Shown here: piece after piece, positions 34,845-46,397 of the stretch | Layout of the letters: every line of letters begins with the position of its first letter | How positions within the stretch are numbered: position 1 is the first letter of the stretch | NCBI GenBank assembly: GCA_903918755.1 | Contig: CAIXFN010000039.1 | Span: forward strand, 1 to 64,000 | DNA from: an uncultured Pedosphaera sp. | GTDB lineage: Bacteria > Verrucomicrobiota > Verrucomicrobiia > Limisphaerales > Pedosphaeraceae | Length of the DNA: 64,000 nt | Reading direction: 5' to 3' | Translations under genes and position numbers: made by a program | The notes under the pieces: generated by a model | What the model saw: only the letters and a program-made list of their open reading frames with translations | Databases searched by the model: none | Told to the model about the DNA's origin: nothing

Positions 34845-34993
34845 GGCATCGTCGGGTGTCCAATACCAAAGCGTTCCGCAAATTCCCTAACCTTCCCAAC
34901 CACCTCGGTTCCGAATGTTTGACCTCGCGCGAAATCCCTGGCCGCACCTTTGCCCCGTTGACCTTCTGGGTCGGTTTCACTGAATATCCCCCC

Positions 34994-35791
34994 ATGAGTG
35001 ATTATGACCAACGCTTTGGTGGCCTTTCCCGCCTTCTGGGTGCCCCGGGACTGGAACGTTTGCGGCGTGCTCATGTGGCTGTGGTGGGCATCGGGGGCGT
35101 TGGCTCCTGGGCCGTGGAAGCCCTCGCCCGATCCGGGGTGGGGGAACTCACCCTGGTGGATTTGGACGATGTCTGCATCACCAACGTCAACCGCCAATTG
35201 CACGCGTTGGATGGCGAAATCGGCCAGCCCAAAGTGGCCGCCATGGTCCGCCGGATCGCCGCCATCAACCCGGAGTGTGTCGTCCATTCCGTGCCGGATT
35301 TTTTCACGGCCGCCACTGCGGATGCCATCCTCGCTCCCCGCTTCGATTTCCTGCTCGATGCCATCGACGGTTCCACGCTGAAATGCCTCCTCATTTCTCA
35401 ATGCCGGTCCCGGGGCATTCCCATTCTGACGGTCGGTGCCGCCGGTGGCCGGCGGGATCCCTCGCTCGTCCGGGTCGCCGATCTCGCCCATGCCAGTCAT
35501 GACCGGTTGCTGCGGGAAACTCGGGTTAAGCTGCGCGCCCAACACGGCTTCCCCCGGGGCGAAATTCCTTTCGGGGTCACTTCGGTTTTCTCCAACGAGC
35601 TGCCGGTTTATCCCGCCCGCGATGGCTCCGTCTGCGCCCAACGCGAGCCGGATACCGAAGTCACCATGGATTGCAACAGTGGCTACGGCACCGCCAGTTT
35701 TGTGACCGGCACGTTTGGCCTGGTCGCCGCCGGTTGCGTCGTCCGCCAGTTGGCGGCCGGTGTCTCATCGTCGCCCGATCCCGCCAAATAA
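34994..35791 (+). CDS. tcdA: tRNA threonylcarbamoyladenosine dehydratase TcdA
   Basis: A 265-residue E1-like/ThiF-family enzyme (CsdL/YgdL). It makes the cyclic form of t6A at tRNA position 37, using ATP. The nucleotide-binding loop is VVGIGGVGSWAVEALARSGV at about 30-49, followed by LVDLDDVCITNVNRQLHAL, nearly the E. coli sequence. The C-terminal membrane-binding segment is reduced. The start at 34994 matches the family N-terminus (MSDYDQRFGG). The 3' end overlaps the convergent tatD by 27 bases. TsaD, which makes its substrate, is encoded at 16.4 kb and a SufE/CsdE homologue at 36.6 kb. Confidence 0.94.
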   Translation: MSDYDQRFGGLSRLLGAPGLERLRRAHVAVVGIGGVGSWAVEALARSGVGELTLVDLDDVCITNVNRQLHALDGEIGQPKVAAMVRRIAAINPECVVHSVPDFFTAATADAILAPRFDFLLDAIDGSTLKCLLISQCRSRGIPILTVGAAGGRRDPSLVRVADLAHASHDRLLRETRVKLRAQHGFPRGEIPFGVTSVFSNELPVYPARDGSVCAQREPDTEVTMDCNSGYGTASFVTGTFGLVAAGCVVRQLAAGVSSSPDPAK

Positions 35792-36580
35792 TCGCCCAAA
35801 GTTGCCCTCCACCTGGCTTGCCAACTCCGCCACTGTCATTCCCCGGAGTTCAGCCGCAAATTCGTAAATCGCCCCCAGGTTGCCCGGATGATTGATCAGG
35901 GTCCCCGTGGCGGGATCGCTCAACGGCAACCGGATCAAACTAGCGGGCGGCAGCATGTCGGGGGCGTCGGTTTCGATGAGCAGCCGTTCCATCGGCACCG
36001 CCCGGAAGGCTTGGGCCTGTTTGGCTTTGCGCGGCTGGGCGAAATACCCGGAGATGGAAAAATAGGCCCCCAGTTTGGTAAATGCTGGAATCATCTCCGG
36101 CGGGCCTCCGTAGGAGTGGAGCAGGAAACCGCATTCCGGCCGGGCTTCGGCCGTTACCAACTCCAGCAGCCGCCCCCAGGCCCGCAGGCAATGCACCGTC
36201 ACCGGCAAATTGCGTTCCGCCGCCACCCGCCATTGTGTCAAAAATGCCGCCTCTTGCGACGCGCTATCGTATCCGCTGATCCACCGATCCAACCCAATCT
36301 CCCCAACCGCTGATGGCACCGCCGTCAGGTAACGCAGCCAGTTGGCCGGCCAATCGGGCGTCGCCTCCGGCACGTACCACGGGTGCAGGCCGAAACTCGG
36401 CAGAATGCGCTCGTCCCGCCGGGCCAGTTCGGCCACGGCCGCCCAATCGGCTTCCCGCGTGCCGTTCACCACCATCCGGTCCACGCCCAGTTTCCGGGTT
36501 TCCACCAAAATGCCTTCCCGGGCGCTTCCCAACCGGCCATCCTGCAGATGGTTGTGGCAATCGAGCAGCCGCGTGGTCAT
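35765..36580 (-). CDS. TatD family metal-dependent hydrolase
   Basis: A 271-residue TIM-barrel metallohydrolase of the TatD DNase family. Metal ligands are visible in LLDCHNHLQ at the N-terminus, SFGLHPWY, TVHCLRAW and LLIETDAPD. Family members act as 3'-5' exonucleases or, in some cases, as other hydrolases. Its start overlaps the sufE stop (ATGA), forming a sufE-tatD operon. Its end overlaps tcdA by 27 bases on the other strand. Confidence 0.87.
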   Translation of the reverse strand: MTTRLLDCHNHLQDGRLGSAREGILVETRKLGVDRMVVNGTREADWAAVAELARRDERILPSFGLHPWYVPEATPDWPANWLRYLTAVPSAVGEIGLDRWISGYDSASQEAAFLTQWRVAAERNLPVTVHCLRAWGRLLELVTAEARPECGFLLHSYGGPPEMIPAFTKLGAYFSISGYFAQPRKAKQAQAFRAVPMERLLIETDAPDMLPPASLIRLPLSDPATGTLINHPGNLGAIYEFAAELRGMTVAELASQVEGNFGRLFGGIGRR

Positions 36581-37011
36581 CCGGTCGTCCCTCCGTTTTC
36601 CTTGAGTCTGGCCGCCGCGAATTCGCGGATGGTTTCCCAGATCCGGGCCAGGCCATTGCGCCGGTTCGGAGTCAAATGCTGGGTGATGCCCGATTGCTTG
36701 AGGAACGTGGGATCAGTTTCCACGATCTCCACCGGACTCTGATCGCTGTAAAAATCGCAGAGCAGCGCCGCCACGCCTTTCATCACCGCCGATTCGGAAT
36801 CCGTGCGAAAGTGGCACTTCCCGTTTTCAAAACTCGCCACCAGCCAAAGTTGAGCCAGGCACCCCTCCACCCGGGCGCTGTCCACTTTCAATTCCCCCTC
36901 GAGCGGCGGCTGCTGGCGACCGCATTCCACCACGTACGCCAAACGCTCCCGGGCGTCCCTGAGGTCCGCCAGCCGCGCCACCAACCGTTGCTTTTTTTCC
37001 GCTATGGTCAC
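36577..37011 (-). CDS. sufE: SufE/CsdE-like sulfur acceptor
   Basis: A 144-residue SufE-family protein that accepts persulfide sulfur from a cysteine desulfurase and stimulates it. The active cysteine is C51 in RVEGCLAQLWL, the same number as in E. coli SufE. The domain also has DSESAVMKGVAALL and the end segment HLTPNRRNGLARIWETIRE. No SufS, SufB, SufC or SufD gene is in the window. Nearness to tcdA recalls the E. coli csdA-csdE-csdL locus, so a CsdE-like role is possible. Confidence 0.92.
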   Translation of the reverse strand: MTIAEKKQRLVARLADLRDARERLAYVVECGRQQPPLEGELKVDSARVEGCLAQLWLVASFENGKCHFRTDSESAVMKGVAALLCDFYSDQSPVEIVETDPTFLKQSGITQHLTPNRRNGLARIWETIREFAAARLKENGGTTG

Positions 37012-37165
37012 AACCTGTTTCCGGCCCCGGGCCGCCGTTTTGCGAGCCTACCATTCCCCCGGCTGGTCGGCCAGCCCACTCTCGCCCTTCGCCCTTCGTT
37101 GACGGCCAAATGTCACTTGCATCCCCGCCCGAACCGCGTCAAGCTGTTCGTTTGTAGATTATCCC

Positions 37166-39136
<1,971 letters not shown>

Positions 39137-39138
39137 GT

Positions 39139-39996
39139 CTAGCGGACCGCCTGACCCGCGGGCTTGCCCGGCGGTGCTTTCAAGAACGCCGCGATTTCCT
39201 CCCACCAACCCGGGGGCATTCGCGGCAGCACGTCGTTATGGCCGGCCTGTGGCACTTCCCAAACACGTTTGGGGCCGGCATAAGCGTCAAACAACTTCCG
39301 GCCAAATTGCTTCGGGATGACCTCATCCTCCCCGGCCAGCACTACCGCCACGGGGCCATGATACGTTTCCAGAAATTGGGCGGCGGGATACCGATCCCGT
39401 AGCATCAGGCTCACGGGAATGATGGGCATTTGGTGTTGGCCCACTTCGGTCAGGTTAAAATAAGGCGTCACCAGCAGGATCCCGCTTACGGCCCCGGGAT
39501 TTGCCCCGGCCAGGTACGCGGCCACCCCGGTGCCCAGCGACTCCCCCATCAGGTAAACCGGCCCCTCCTGCCGCAGGATGGCCAGCGCCTCCGCCGCGGC
39601 CGCCAGGATGCTGGACTGGCTGGGGGAACCGGGGCGGCCGCCGTAGCCCGGGTATTCCAACACGTAAACTTCACCGGGGTTCAGTGCCCGCAAGGCGTCC
39701 GCGTATTGGATTCGATCGAGGGCGTAGCCCGCATTGCCATGCAGAATGAGGACCCGCTCCCGGGTTCCCGGACTCGCCGCGATTTTTTTCCAGCCGATCA
39801 GGTCGCCTTTGGCATTGCGCCAGGGCATTGCTCCGCGCTTGCCCGCTTCCGCCAGCAGGGTGGATTCGCCGGCCTTGGTGGGGTGGTAAAGCAGACTCCG
39901 CTGGCCGCAGAACACCGCCACCAGCAGGAGCGCATACGCTATCAACAGCCCGCGGAACACCCGCCCGGTCAGCCGGATCCACCGCGCGCGCGCCAT
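39139..39996 (-). CDS. Membrane-anchored alpha/beta hydrolase
   Basis: A 285-residue serine hydrolase of the BEM46/ABHD-like type with an N-terminal membrane anchor (about 12-30). The oxyanion loop is LILHGNAGYALDR, the nucleophile elbow GESLGTG (S153), the likely acid D223 in AGEDEVIP, and the histidine lies in QAGHNDVLP. Substrate unknown, probably an ester or acyl lipid in the envelope. It follows the transaldolase gene by six bases and is convergent with the ABC-F gene, two bases away. Confidence 0.87.
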   Translation of the reverse strand: MARARWIRLTGRVFRGLLIAYALLLVAVFCGQRSLLYHPTKAGESTLLAEAGKRGAMPWRNAKGDLIGWKKIAASPGTRERVLILHGNAGYALDRIQYADALRALNPGEVYVLEYPGYGGRPGSPSQSSILAAAAEALAILRQEGPVYLMGESLGTGVAAYLAGANPGAVSGILLVTPYFNLTEVGQHQMPIIPVSLMLRDRYPAAQFLETYHGPVAVVLAGEDEVIPKQFGRKLFDAYAGPKRVWEVPQAGHNDVLPRMPPGWWEEIAAFLKAPPGKPAGQAVR

Positions 39997-40002
39997 GGCG
40001 GT

Positions 40003-40998
40003 TTACAATTTCTCGGCGATGAATTTCTCCAGCTTCACGGTGTCCGCCGCGAATACCCGGATGCCTTCGGCCGTTTTCTCGGTCGCCATGGCGTCCTCGT
40101 TGAACAGCCAGCGGAAACTCTTCTCCGTGATGTCCACCTGGGCGATCGGGCTGCCGGCTGCCGCTTCCGGGCTCAGCTTGCGCGGCACGGGGGCCGTGCT
40201 CTTCCGCAGTTCCGCCAGCAGGGCCGGGCTGATCGTCAGCAGATCGCAACCGGCCAGTTCCAGGATCTCCCCGACGTTGCGAAAACTCGCGCCCATGACT
40301 TCCGTCGCGTGGCCGAATTTTTTGTAGTAAGTGTAAATCTCCCGCACGGACACCACGCCGGGGTCTTCCGCCGCCGCGTAATCCTTGCCGGTCTTCGCTT
40401 TGTACCAATCGAGGATGCGCCCGACAAACGGGGAAATGAGCTTCGCTTTCGCCTCGGCGCAGGCCACCGCCTGGGCGAGGGAGAATAGCAGCGTCATATT
40501 GCAGTTGATGCCTTCCTTTTGCAGGATCTCCGCGGCGCGCACGCCTTCCCAGGTCGTCGCGATCTTGATCAGGATGCGTTCCCGTCCGATGCCCTTTTTC
40601 TGGTAAAGTTCGATGAATCGGTGGGCTTTGTTCACTAGCCCTTCCGTGTCAAACGACAGATTGGCGTCCGTTTCGGTCGAAACCCGCCCGGGCACGATCT
40701 TCAGGATCTCCCCGCCGAAGGCGACGAGCAGGTCATCGACAATCCGGTTGAGTTGGGCTTTGCCTGTCAGTCCGGAATTCCGGTTGTTCGCGATGGCCTC
40801 GTCCAGCAGTGGCCGGTATTCCGGCATCTGCGCCGCCTTCAGGATGAGGGAAGGATTGGTAGTGGCGTCTTGCGGGGCGAATTCTTTCAACGTCGCAAAA
40901 TCTCCCGTGTCCGCCACCACCTTGGTGACGTGTTTGAGTTGCTCCAACTGGTTCGGGGTGCCGGCAACGGCTGGCTCGGTTTGGGCGGTCGCGCTCAT
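40003..40998 (-). CDS. tal: Transaldolase
   Basis: A 331-residue class I transaldolase (TalA/TalB type) of the pentose phosphate pathway, transferring dihydroxyacetone units between sugar phosphates. Family motifs are TVVADTGDF-like ([14 protein letters not shown]), [14 protein letters not shown], the Schiff-base lysine in [16 protein letters not shown], and [11 protein letters not shown]. The length equals E. coli TalB, with a short N-terminal extension. It is followed at once by an alpha/beta hydrolase gene. Confidence 0.95.
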   Translation of the reverse strand: MSATAQTEPAVAGTPNQLEQLKHVTKVVADTGDFATLKEFAPQDATTNPSLILKAAQMPEYRPLLDEAIANNRNSGLTGKAQLNRIVDDLLVAFGGEILKIVPGRVSTETDANLSFDTEGLVNKAHRFIELYQKKGIGRERILIKIATTWEGVRAAEILQKEGINCNMTLLFSLAQAVACAEAKAKLISPFVGRILDWYKAKTGKDYAAAEDPGVVSVREIYTYYKKFGHATEVMGASFRNVGEILELAGCDLLTISPALLAELRKSTAPVPRKLSPEAAAGSPIAQVDITEKSFRWLFNEDAMATEKTAEGIRVFAADTVKLEKFIAEKL

Positions 40999-41079
40999 AT
41001 TGTGTAGATGCAGGTTTGAAATCCGCCCCCAATATGGTCCCGGAGCGGGGGCAAGGCAATCCCGGAATTGCCTGCCTCA

Positions 41080-41793
41080 TTACCGGCGGGGGGAGCGGGC
41101 GGCCTTGCCGGCGGGCGGGGTTTTGGGCGTGGCCTTTACCGCCCGGGATTTCTCCGCCCGGCGCCAGTTCCGCTCCCGTTTGGCCAGTTCCGTCCGGAGT
41201 AAACTTTCCGCGGACCAGCCGCGTTCTTGGGCGTATTCCGCCAATTCAAACAATTGGCGGCTCACCACGCTCCGTGCGGGGGCGGGCTTGGCGGGTTCGC
41301 GGGTGGTCAACAGCCCGGCCTTGCGGGCTTTCTTCAGCAGTTTCTCCGCCCGCAAAAGCGCTGGCAGATGTTTGGGAATCCCGTCCAGCGCCGAGGGGCG
41401 CTCCTGCCGCGTGCCCTTTTTCTCCGCCGCCTTGATCTTGTCCCATTGGGTCCAGACCGCCGCCACGGTTTTTGCGTCGCTCTCCCCGAACACGTGCGGG
41501 TGCCGCCGGATCAGCTTGTCCACGATGCTCCGGGCCACTTTTTCAAAATCAAAGGCCTTGCGTTCCCGGGCCAGTTGCGCATGGAAAACCACCTGGAGAA
41601 GCAGGTCGCCGAGTTCCTCCTGCATTTCCTCGTCGTCCCCCGCCTCGATCGCATCCATCAACTCATAGACTTCCTCCACCGCGTGCCAGCGGAGGGAGGA
41701 GTGATCCTGCTCACGATCCCACGGACAACCCTCCGGGGAGCGTAGTTTGGCCATCACTTCCAGCAGTTCTTCAAGCGCGGTGGATTTGGGCAT
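41080..41793 (-). CDS. mazG: Nucleoside triphosphate pyrophosphohydrolase MazG
   Basis: A 237-residue all-alpha NTP pyrophosphatase that removes aberrant or excess nucleotides. It has the family start LRSPEGCPWDREQDHSSL and the metal-binding E-E-x(n)-E-x2-D pattern in VEEVYELMDAIEAGDD and EEMQEELGDLLLQVVFHAQ. Then comes IRRHPHVFG and a second, weaker repeat. The C-terminus ends in a Lys/Pro-rich tail. The start at 41793 precedes the domain by nine residues; a longer frame to 41979 would run through the promoter region of the divergent prsK gene. Confidence 0.92.
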   Translation of the reverse strand: MPKSTALEELLEVMAKLRSPEGCPWDREQDHSSLRWHAVEEVYELMDAIEAGDDEEMQEELGDLLLQVVFHAQLARERKAFDFEKVARSIVDKLIRRHPHVFGESDAKTVAAVWTQWDKIKAAEKKGTRQERPSALDGIPKHLPALLRAEKLLKKARKAGLLTTREPAKPAPARSVVSRQLFELAEYAQERGWSAESLLRTELAKRERNWRRAEKSRAVKATPKTPPAGKAARSPRR

Positions 41794-41977
41794 GGTATGC
41801 CGGGCGCCGGACCGCTTGCGGTCCTTGCCCGGTCGCCCACCATAGGGGATGGGCGGGTGCCTGCCAATTCCTTTTGCCTTGGAATCGGGCGCTCTTTGCT
41901 CATCATGGGGCGCCAGCACGCCGTTGCTTGATGCCAATCCTGCTCCACCGGTGCGCTGTGAAAAGTCGTCGGCACGC

Positions 41978-44077
41978 ATGAACTATGACTTCATCTCCGC
42001 CCTGATTGCCGCCCTCGCGGCGGTCGGTCTGGCGTTGACCGTGGCCTGGACCGAGCGCCGCTCGGCCGGGCACCAGTCCTTTGTGCTGGGCATGGCGATT
42101 CTGGCGGCGGAGAGCCTGTGTTCCGCCATGGCCGTCCGCCCGATTGCTTTTCCGGATCCGGTTTACTGGCAGACGGCCCGGCTCGCGGTCATGTCCCTCC
42201 TGCCCGGTGTCTGGTTGTTCTTCAGCTTTTGCTATGCCCGCGGGAATTCCCGGGAATTCCTCGTCCGGTGGCGTTCCACCTTGATCGGGATCCTCGTGGC
42301 GCCCCCTTTTGTGGCCGTGGTCTTCTTCCGCTCGATTTTTGTTACCGGGATTTCCGATGGGCAGTCCCTCCTCCTCGGGCACGCCGGGATTGCCCTGCAT
42401 TTGTTGTTCATGATCGGGGCCCTGCTCACTTTGATGAACCTCGAGCGCACTTTCCGGACTTCCGTGGGAATGATGCGCTGGCGCATCAAGTACATGATCC
42501 TGGGGCTGGGTTTGCTGTTCGCGGCCCGCGCTTACACCAGCAGTCAGGCCTTGTTGTTCCAGGCCTTGAAACTCCCCCTGGAAACCGTCAATTCCGCGGC
42601 CCTTTTGCTCGGCTGTCTCCTCATGCTGCGGGCCGTGCTCCGCGCGGGCCACTTCGAGGTCAGCCTTTATCCCTCCCATGCGGTGCTCCATCGTTCCCTG
42701 ACCGGTGTGCTGGCTTCGGTTTATCTGATCCTGGTCGGCATTTTCGCGCGGAAGGTGGCTCTCATTTATCGTTGGGATGCCACGTTCACCGCTTTCATCG
42801 TCCTGGTTTTCCTGGTGCTCTTTTCCGTGGTGCTGCTTTCCGATCGCGTCCGCCTGCGTACCCGGCGCTTCGTGAGCCGCCATTTCCAACGGCCCCTGTA
42901 CGACTACCGCACGGTCTGGCGCAGCTTTACCCTCGGCACCGCCTCCCGCACGGACCAACAGGAATTGTGCCGCGCCTCTGTCAAATTGGTGGCCGATGTT
43001 TACCAGGTTTTGTCCGTGACCATCTGGCTCGTTGATGACCAGGAGGAGCGCTTCGAATTTGCCGCCTCCACCGTCCTCACCGATACCGCGGCCGCCACCG
43101 TGGATCTTTCGTTTACCGGCATGCCGGAATTATTGCGCGGCATGTGTACTGATCCGGAACCGGTCGATTTGGTCTATTCGACCCATCCCTGGGCCAAAAC
43201 CCTGCGCGAAAGCTTCCCCGCGCAATTCGTGCGGGAGGGCGGGCTCATCGGCGTGCCCCTGCTCGTCGGGGCCAAGGTGGTCGGGCTCCTCACCGTGGGC
43301 GATCGCATCGGCGGCATCGCCTTTTCCTCCCAGGATTTTGAATTGCTGGCCTGCGTCGGCGACCAGATGGCCGCTTCCATCCTCAATGCGCAATTATCGG
43401 AGAAATTGCTCCATGCCCGCGAACTGGAGGCTTTTCAGACCATGTCCACTTTCTTTGTGCATGATTTGAAAAACACCGCGTCCACGCTTAACTTGATGCT
43501 GCGGAATCTGCCGGTTCATTTTGATGATCCGGAATTTCGCGCCGATGCCTTGCGCGGTATCGCCAAGACGGTGGACCACATCAATGGCCTGATTGAACGC
43601 TTGGGCATGCTCCGCCAGGGGCTCAAAATCCAGGCGATGGATAGCGATCTCAACGCCATGATTGCCGGTTCTTTGGCGGGCTGGAAGGCTGGACCCGAAC
43701 TCCGCCTGGTGACCGATTTTGGACCGGTTCCCCGCCTGGCCTTCGATCAAGACCAGATTGCCAAAGTGCTCATCAACCTGGTCATCAACGCCGGGGAAGC
43801 GATGGGCGGTCGGGGGGAGATTCGCCTCACCACCGCGGACCAGTCCGGCTGGGCCGTCATTTCGGTCACGGATACGGGTTGCGGGATTCCGCCGGAGTTC
43901 ATCCGGCAATCCCTGTTCCGGCCTTTTCAGAGTACCAAAAAAGGGGGGCTGGGAATTGGTATGTTTCAGAGTAAGATGATTGTGGAAGCGCACGGCGGCC
44001 GGTTGGAGGTGCGGAGCACCCCCGGGGAGGGCACCACTTTCCAGGTGTTGCTACCCCTGTCCAGAAAGTCCAAATGA
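41978..44077 (+). CDS. prsK: PrsK-type histidine kinase (exosortase-associated)
   Basis: A 699-residue membrane kinase. The N-terminal 300 residues form seven to eight transmembrane helices, followed by a GAF domain (about 330-480). The transmitter has H495 in FFVHDLKNTASTLNLMLRN, and the ATPase domain has LVINAGEAMGG and SVTDTGCGIP. A VHDLKN H-box after a GAF domain is the hallmark of PrsK, the kinase found with exosortase/PEP-CTERM protein sorting and exopolysaccharide loci. The regulator gene starts directly after the stop. I see no exosortase or PEP-CTERM protein in this window, so these must lie elsewhere if the system is complete. Confidence 0.88.
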   Translation: MNYDFISALIAALAAVGLALTVAWTERRSAGHQSFVLGMAILAAESLCSAMAVRPIAFPDPVYWQTARLAVMSLLPGVWLFFSFCYARGNSREFLVRWRSTLIGILVAPPFVAVVFFRSIFVTGISDGQSLLLGHAGIALHLLFMIGALLTLMNLERTFRTSVGMMRWRIKYMILGLGLLFAARAYTSSQALLFQALKLPLETVNSAALLLGCLLMLRAVLRAGHFEVSLYPSHAVLHRSLTGVLASVYLILVGIFARKVALIYRWDATFTAFIVLVFLVLFSVVLLSDRVRLRTRRFVSRHFQRPLYDYRTVWRSFTLGTASRTDQQELCRASVKLVADVYQVLSVTIWLVDDQEERFEFAASTVLTDTAAATVDLSFTGMPELLRGMCTDPEPVDLVYSTHPWAKTLRESFPAQFVREGGLIGVPLLVGAKVVGLLTVGDRIGGIAFSSQDFELLACVGDQMAASILNAQLSEKLLHARELEAFQTMSTFFVHDLKNTASTLNLMLRNLPVHFDDPEFRADALRGIAKTVDHINGLIERLGMLRQGLKIQAMDSDLNAMIAGSLAGWKAGPELRLVTDFGPVPRLAFDQDQIAKVLINLVINAGEAMGGRGEIRLTTADQSGWAVISVTDTGCGIPPEFIRQSLFRPFQSTKKGGLGIGMFQSKMIVEAHGGRLEVRSTPGEGTTFQVLLPLSRKSK

Positions 44078-45451
44078 ATGAACCCAAATTTGCTGATTGT
44101 TGACGATGACGACGAAATTCGCACCCAGATGAAGTGGGCGCTGGCGGGTGATTACCGGGTTACTCTCGCGGGTGATCGGCCCTCCGCCTTGGAAGCCTTT
44201 CGCACCGTGCGGCCGCCCGTGGTCCTGCTGGACCTTGGCCTGCCGCCCCATCCCGGAAATCCCACCGAGGGCCTGGCGACCCTGGCCGATTTGCTCGCCC
44301 TCGACCGCGCCACCAAGGTCATCATCATTTCCGGTCAGGGCGAGCGCGAAAATGCCCTGCAGGCCATCGGATCGGGCGCTTACGATTTCCTCTGCAAACC
44401 CGTGGAGCTGGAGGAAGTGCGTCTCATCCTGAAGCGGTGCTTTTATGTGGCCAATCTCGAACAGGAATGCCGCAAAATGCAGCACGTCCTGTCCGCGGAG
44501 GAGAGCTTCGAAGGCATGCTCGGGGGCAGTGCCATCATGCGGTTGCTTTTTGAGTCCATCCGCAAGGTTGCCGCGACTGACGCTCCCGTCCTGATCCTCG
44601 GGGAAAGCGGCACCGGCAAGGAGATGGCCGCCAATGCCATCCATGCCCGGAGCAGCCGCAAAGAGGGCCCATTCGTGGCCATTAATTGCAGCGCCATCCC
44701 GGAAAACCTGCTCGAAAGCGAACTTTTCGGCCATGAAAAGGGGGCTTTCACCGGCGCGCATGTGCAGCGGAAAGGCCGGATTGAAATGGCCAACGGGGGC
44801 ACCCTGTTCCTGGATGAGATCGGCGAGGTGCCGCTGCCGTTGCAGGTCAAACTCCTCCGCTTCCTCCAGGAACGGACCATTGAGCGCGTCGGCGGGCGCC
44901 AGTCGATTACCACCGATTCCCGGGTGGTCGCCGCCACGAACGCGGATCTCACCAAAGGCATGGCCGCCGGAACTTTCCGCGAAGACTTGTTCTATCGCCT
45001 GGCGGTGGTGAAGTTGAAACTGCCGCCCTTGCGGGAACGCGAGACGGATATCCGCCTGCTCGCCCTGGCTTTTTTGCACCGGTTTGCCCTGCAATTCGGC
45101 AAGACGGGTCTGGCCTTTGACCAGGAAGCGCTCCGCGCCATTGACGCTTATGGTTGGCCGGGGAATGTGCGGGAACTGGAAAACCGGGTCAAGCGCGCCG
45201 CCATCATGGGCGAGGCCAAGCGACTCACGGCGGGGGATCTCGAATTGTCTACCGCCTCGGAAGGTTCGGCCGCCCTCTTGGGCTTGAAGGAAGCCCGCGA
45301 GGCGCTCGAGCGAAGGATGATCGAAAACGCCTTGCGGAAATACGGCGGGAAAATGACCCCGGTAGCCACCGAATTGGGCGTCAGCCGCCCCACACTTTAC
45401 GAATTAATCGAAAAGCTGGGGATCGACCGCGAAAAAATCTCCCCCAATTGA
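44078..45451 (+). CDS. prsR: PrsR-type sigma-54 response regulator
   Basis: A 457-residue activator. The receiver domain has D52 (VVLLDLGLPPHPG, with the extended loop typical of PrsR) and GSGAYDFLCKPVE. The AAA+ domain has Walker A GESGTGKE, the sigma-54 loop GAFTGA in EKGAFTGAHVQRKG and Walker B TLFLDEIGE. The C-terminal Fis helix-turn-helix has MTPVATELGVSRPTLYELIE. It is translated directly after prsK. It should act on sigma-54 promoters of exopolysaccharide or PEP-CTERM genes. I found no -24/-12 site upstream of the neighbouring export gene, so the targets are probably elsewhere. Confidence 0.9.
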   Translation: MNPNLLIVDDDDEIRTQMKWALAGDYRVTLAGDRPSALEAFRTVRPPVVLLDLGLPPHPGNPTEGLATLADLLALDRATKVIIISGQGERENALQAIGSGAYDFLCKPVELEEVRLILKRCFYVANLEQECRKMQHVLSAEESFEGMLGGSAIMRLLFESIRKVAATDAPVLILGESGTGKEMAANAIHARSSRKEGPFVAINCSAIPENLLESELFGHEKGAFTGAHVQRKGRIEMANGGTLFLDEIGEVPLPLQVKLLRFLQERTIERVGGRQSITTDSRVVAATNADLTKGMAAGTFREDLFYRLAVVKLKLPPLRERETDIRLLALAFLHRFALQFGKTGLAFDQEALRAIDAYGWPGNVRELENRVKRAAIMGEAKRLTAGDLELSTASEGSAALLGLKEAREALERRMIENALRKYGGKMTPVATELGVSRPTLYELIEKLGIDREKISPN

Positions 45452-45482
45452 GCCCCGTCCGGCCCCGTGCCGGCCTTCAGGC

Positions 45483-46322
45483 TTAAAACAGGATGAATTT
45501 CTCGGGCACCATCATGACATCTCCCGGTTCCAGCATGAAGCGGTTCGTGTCCTTGCCATCCAGCACTTTCTTCAAATCCAGAAAGATCACGGTGTTCTTG
45601 CCGGCCACCGTGCGCAAGACCTTCACCTTCCTTTTGTTGGCCCGCATTTCGTCAAACCCGCCCGCTTCCAATACGGCGTCTAGGGCGGACAGGGGGCGTT
45701 CCGAATTCACCCGTCCCGGCCGCAACACGCACCCGCCCACATAAACGGAAAACGTGGAACTGACGACCGAGACCGACACTTCGCTCGAAACGAGTTCCTT
45801 CTTATAACGCTCCTTCAAATCCTGTTCCAATTCCGTCGGCGTCATGCCCGCCGCCCGGACTTCCCCGATCGATAACGTGATCATGCCATCCCGGCGGATC
45901 GTATCCATCTTTTCCAGGGAGGGCGCGCTGGGGAAACTGACTTTAACGACATCACCTTCCCGCAGCTTGAAATTCGACCCGGTCGCATTCGTTCCGGTTA
46001 CGGTTGCGGTTGCGGGCGCCGTCACGGTCGCGGGCGCGGGCGCGATCACGGGTGCCACTGCGGCCGCATTCGTTGGCGCCACCGGTGCCGGGGCCGGGGG
46101 CACCGGGGTGGGGATTGCCTTGGCGGGTACCACCGGGGTGGTTTGGCTGGCCGTCAGGCCTTTGTCTTCGGGAAACTTGGCGGTGTTTGGGGTTTCACAA
46201 CCGGTCAACCACGCGGCGCCCAGCAGCCACGTCAGCGCCAGCATCACCCTCCACGGCGTCCGGCGGTTGGATTGGTAGGGCACCAGGGAATCTTGAACGG
46301 ATAAATTGGATTGCTGTTTCAT
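45483..46322 (-). CDS. Polysaccharide export outer membrane lipoprotein (Wza-like)
   Basis: A 279-residue exported protein with a lipobox (WLTGCET, Cys about 42) after a long basic N-region. A Pro/Ala/Thr-rich linker (about 55-115) follows. A poly_export domain begins with FKLREGDVVKVSFPSAP (about 118-134), and an SLBB domain contains VYVGGCVLRPGRV (about 193-205). It would form or cap the outer-membrane channel of an exopolysaccharide exporter. No Wzc, Wzx or Wzy partner is adjacent. Its neighbours PrsK/PrsR and a sugar aminotransferase support an exopolysaccharide context. A sigma-70-type promoter lies at 46398-46425. Confidence 0.87.
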   Translation of the reverse strand: MKQQSNLSVQDSLVPYQSNRRTPWRVMLALTWLLGAAWLTGCETPNTAKFPEDKGLTASQTTPVVPAKAIPTPVPPAPAPVAPTNAAAVAPVIAPAPATVTAPATATVTGTNATGSNFKLREGDVVKVSFPSAPSLEKMDTIRRDGMITLSIGEVRAAGMTPTELEQDLKERYKKELVSSEVSVSVVSSTFSVYVGGCVLRPGRVNSERPLSALDAVLEAGGFDEMRANKRKVKVLRTVAGKNTVIFLDLKKVLDGKDTNRFMLEPGDVMMVPEKFILF

Positions 46323-46397
46323 ACGGAAGCGGTTGGCGGGTTTCCACCCGCACGAAGAGGTTTTGCGTGTTGGTTGCTGAACCCAAGCATTTTCTTA

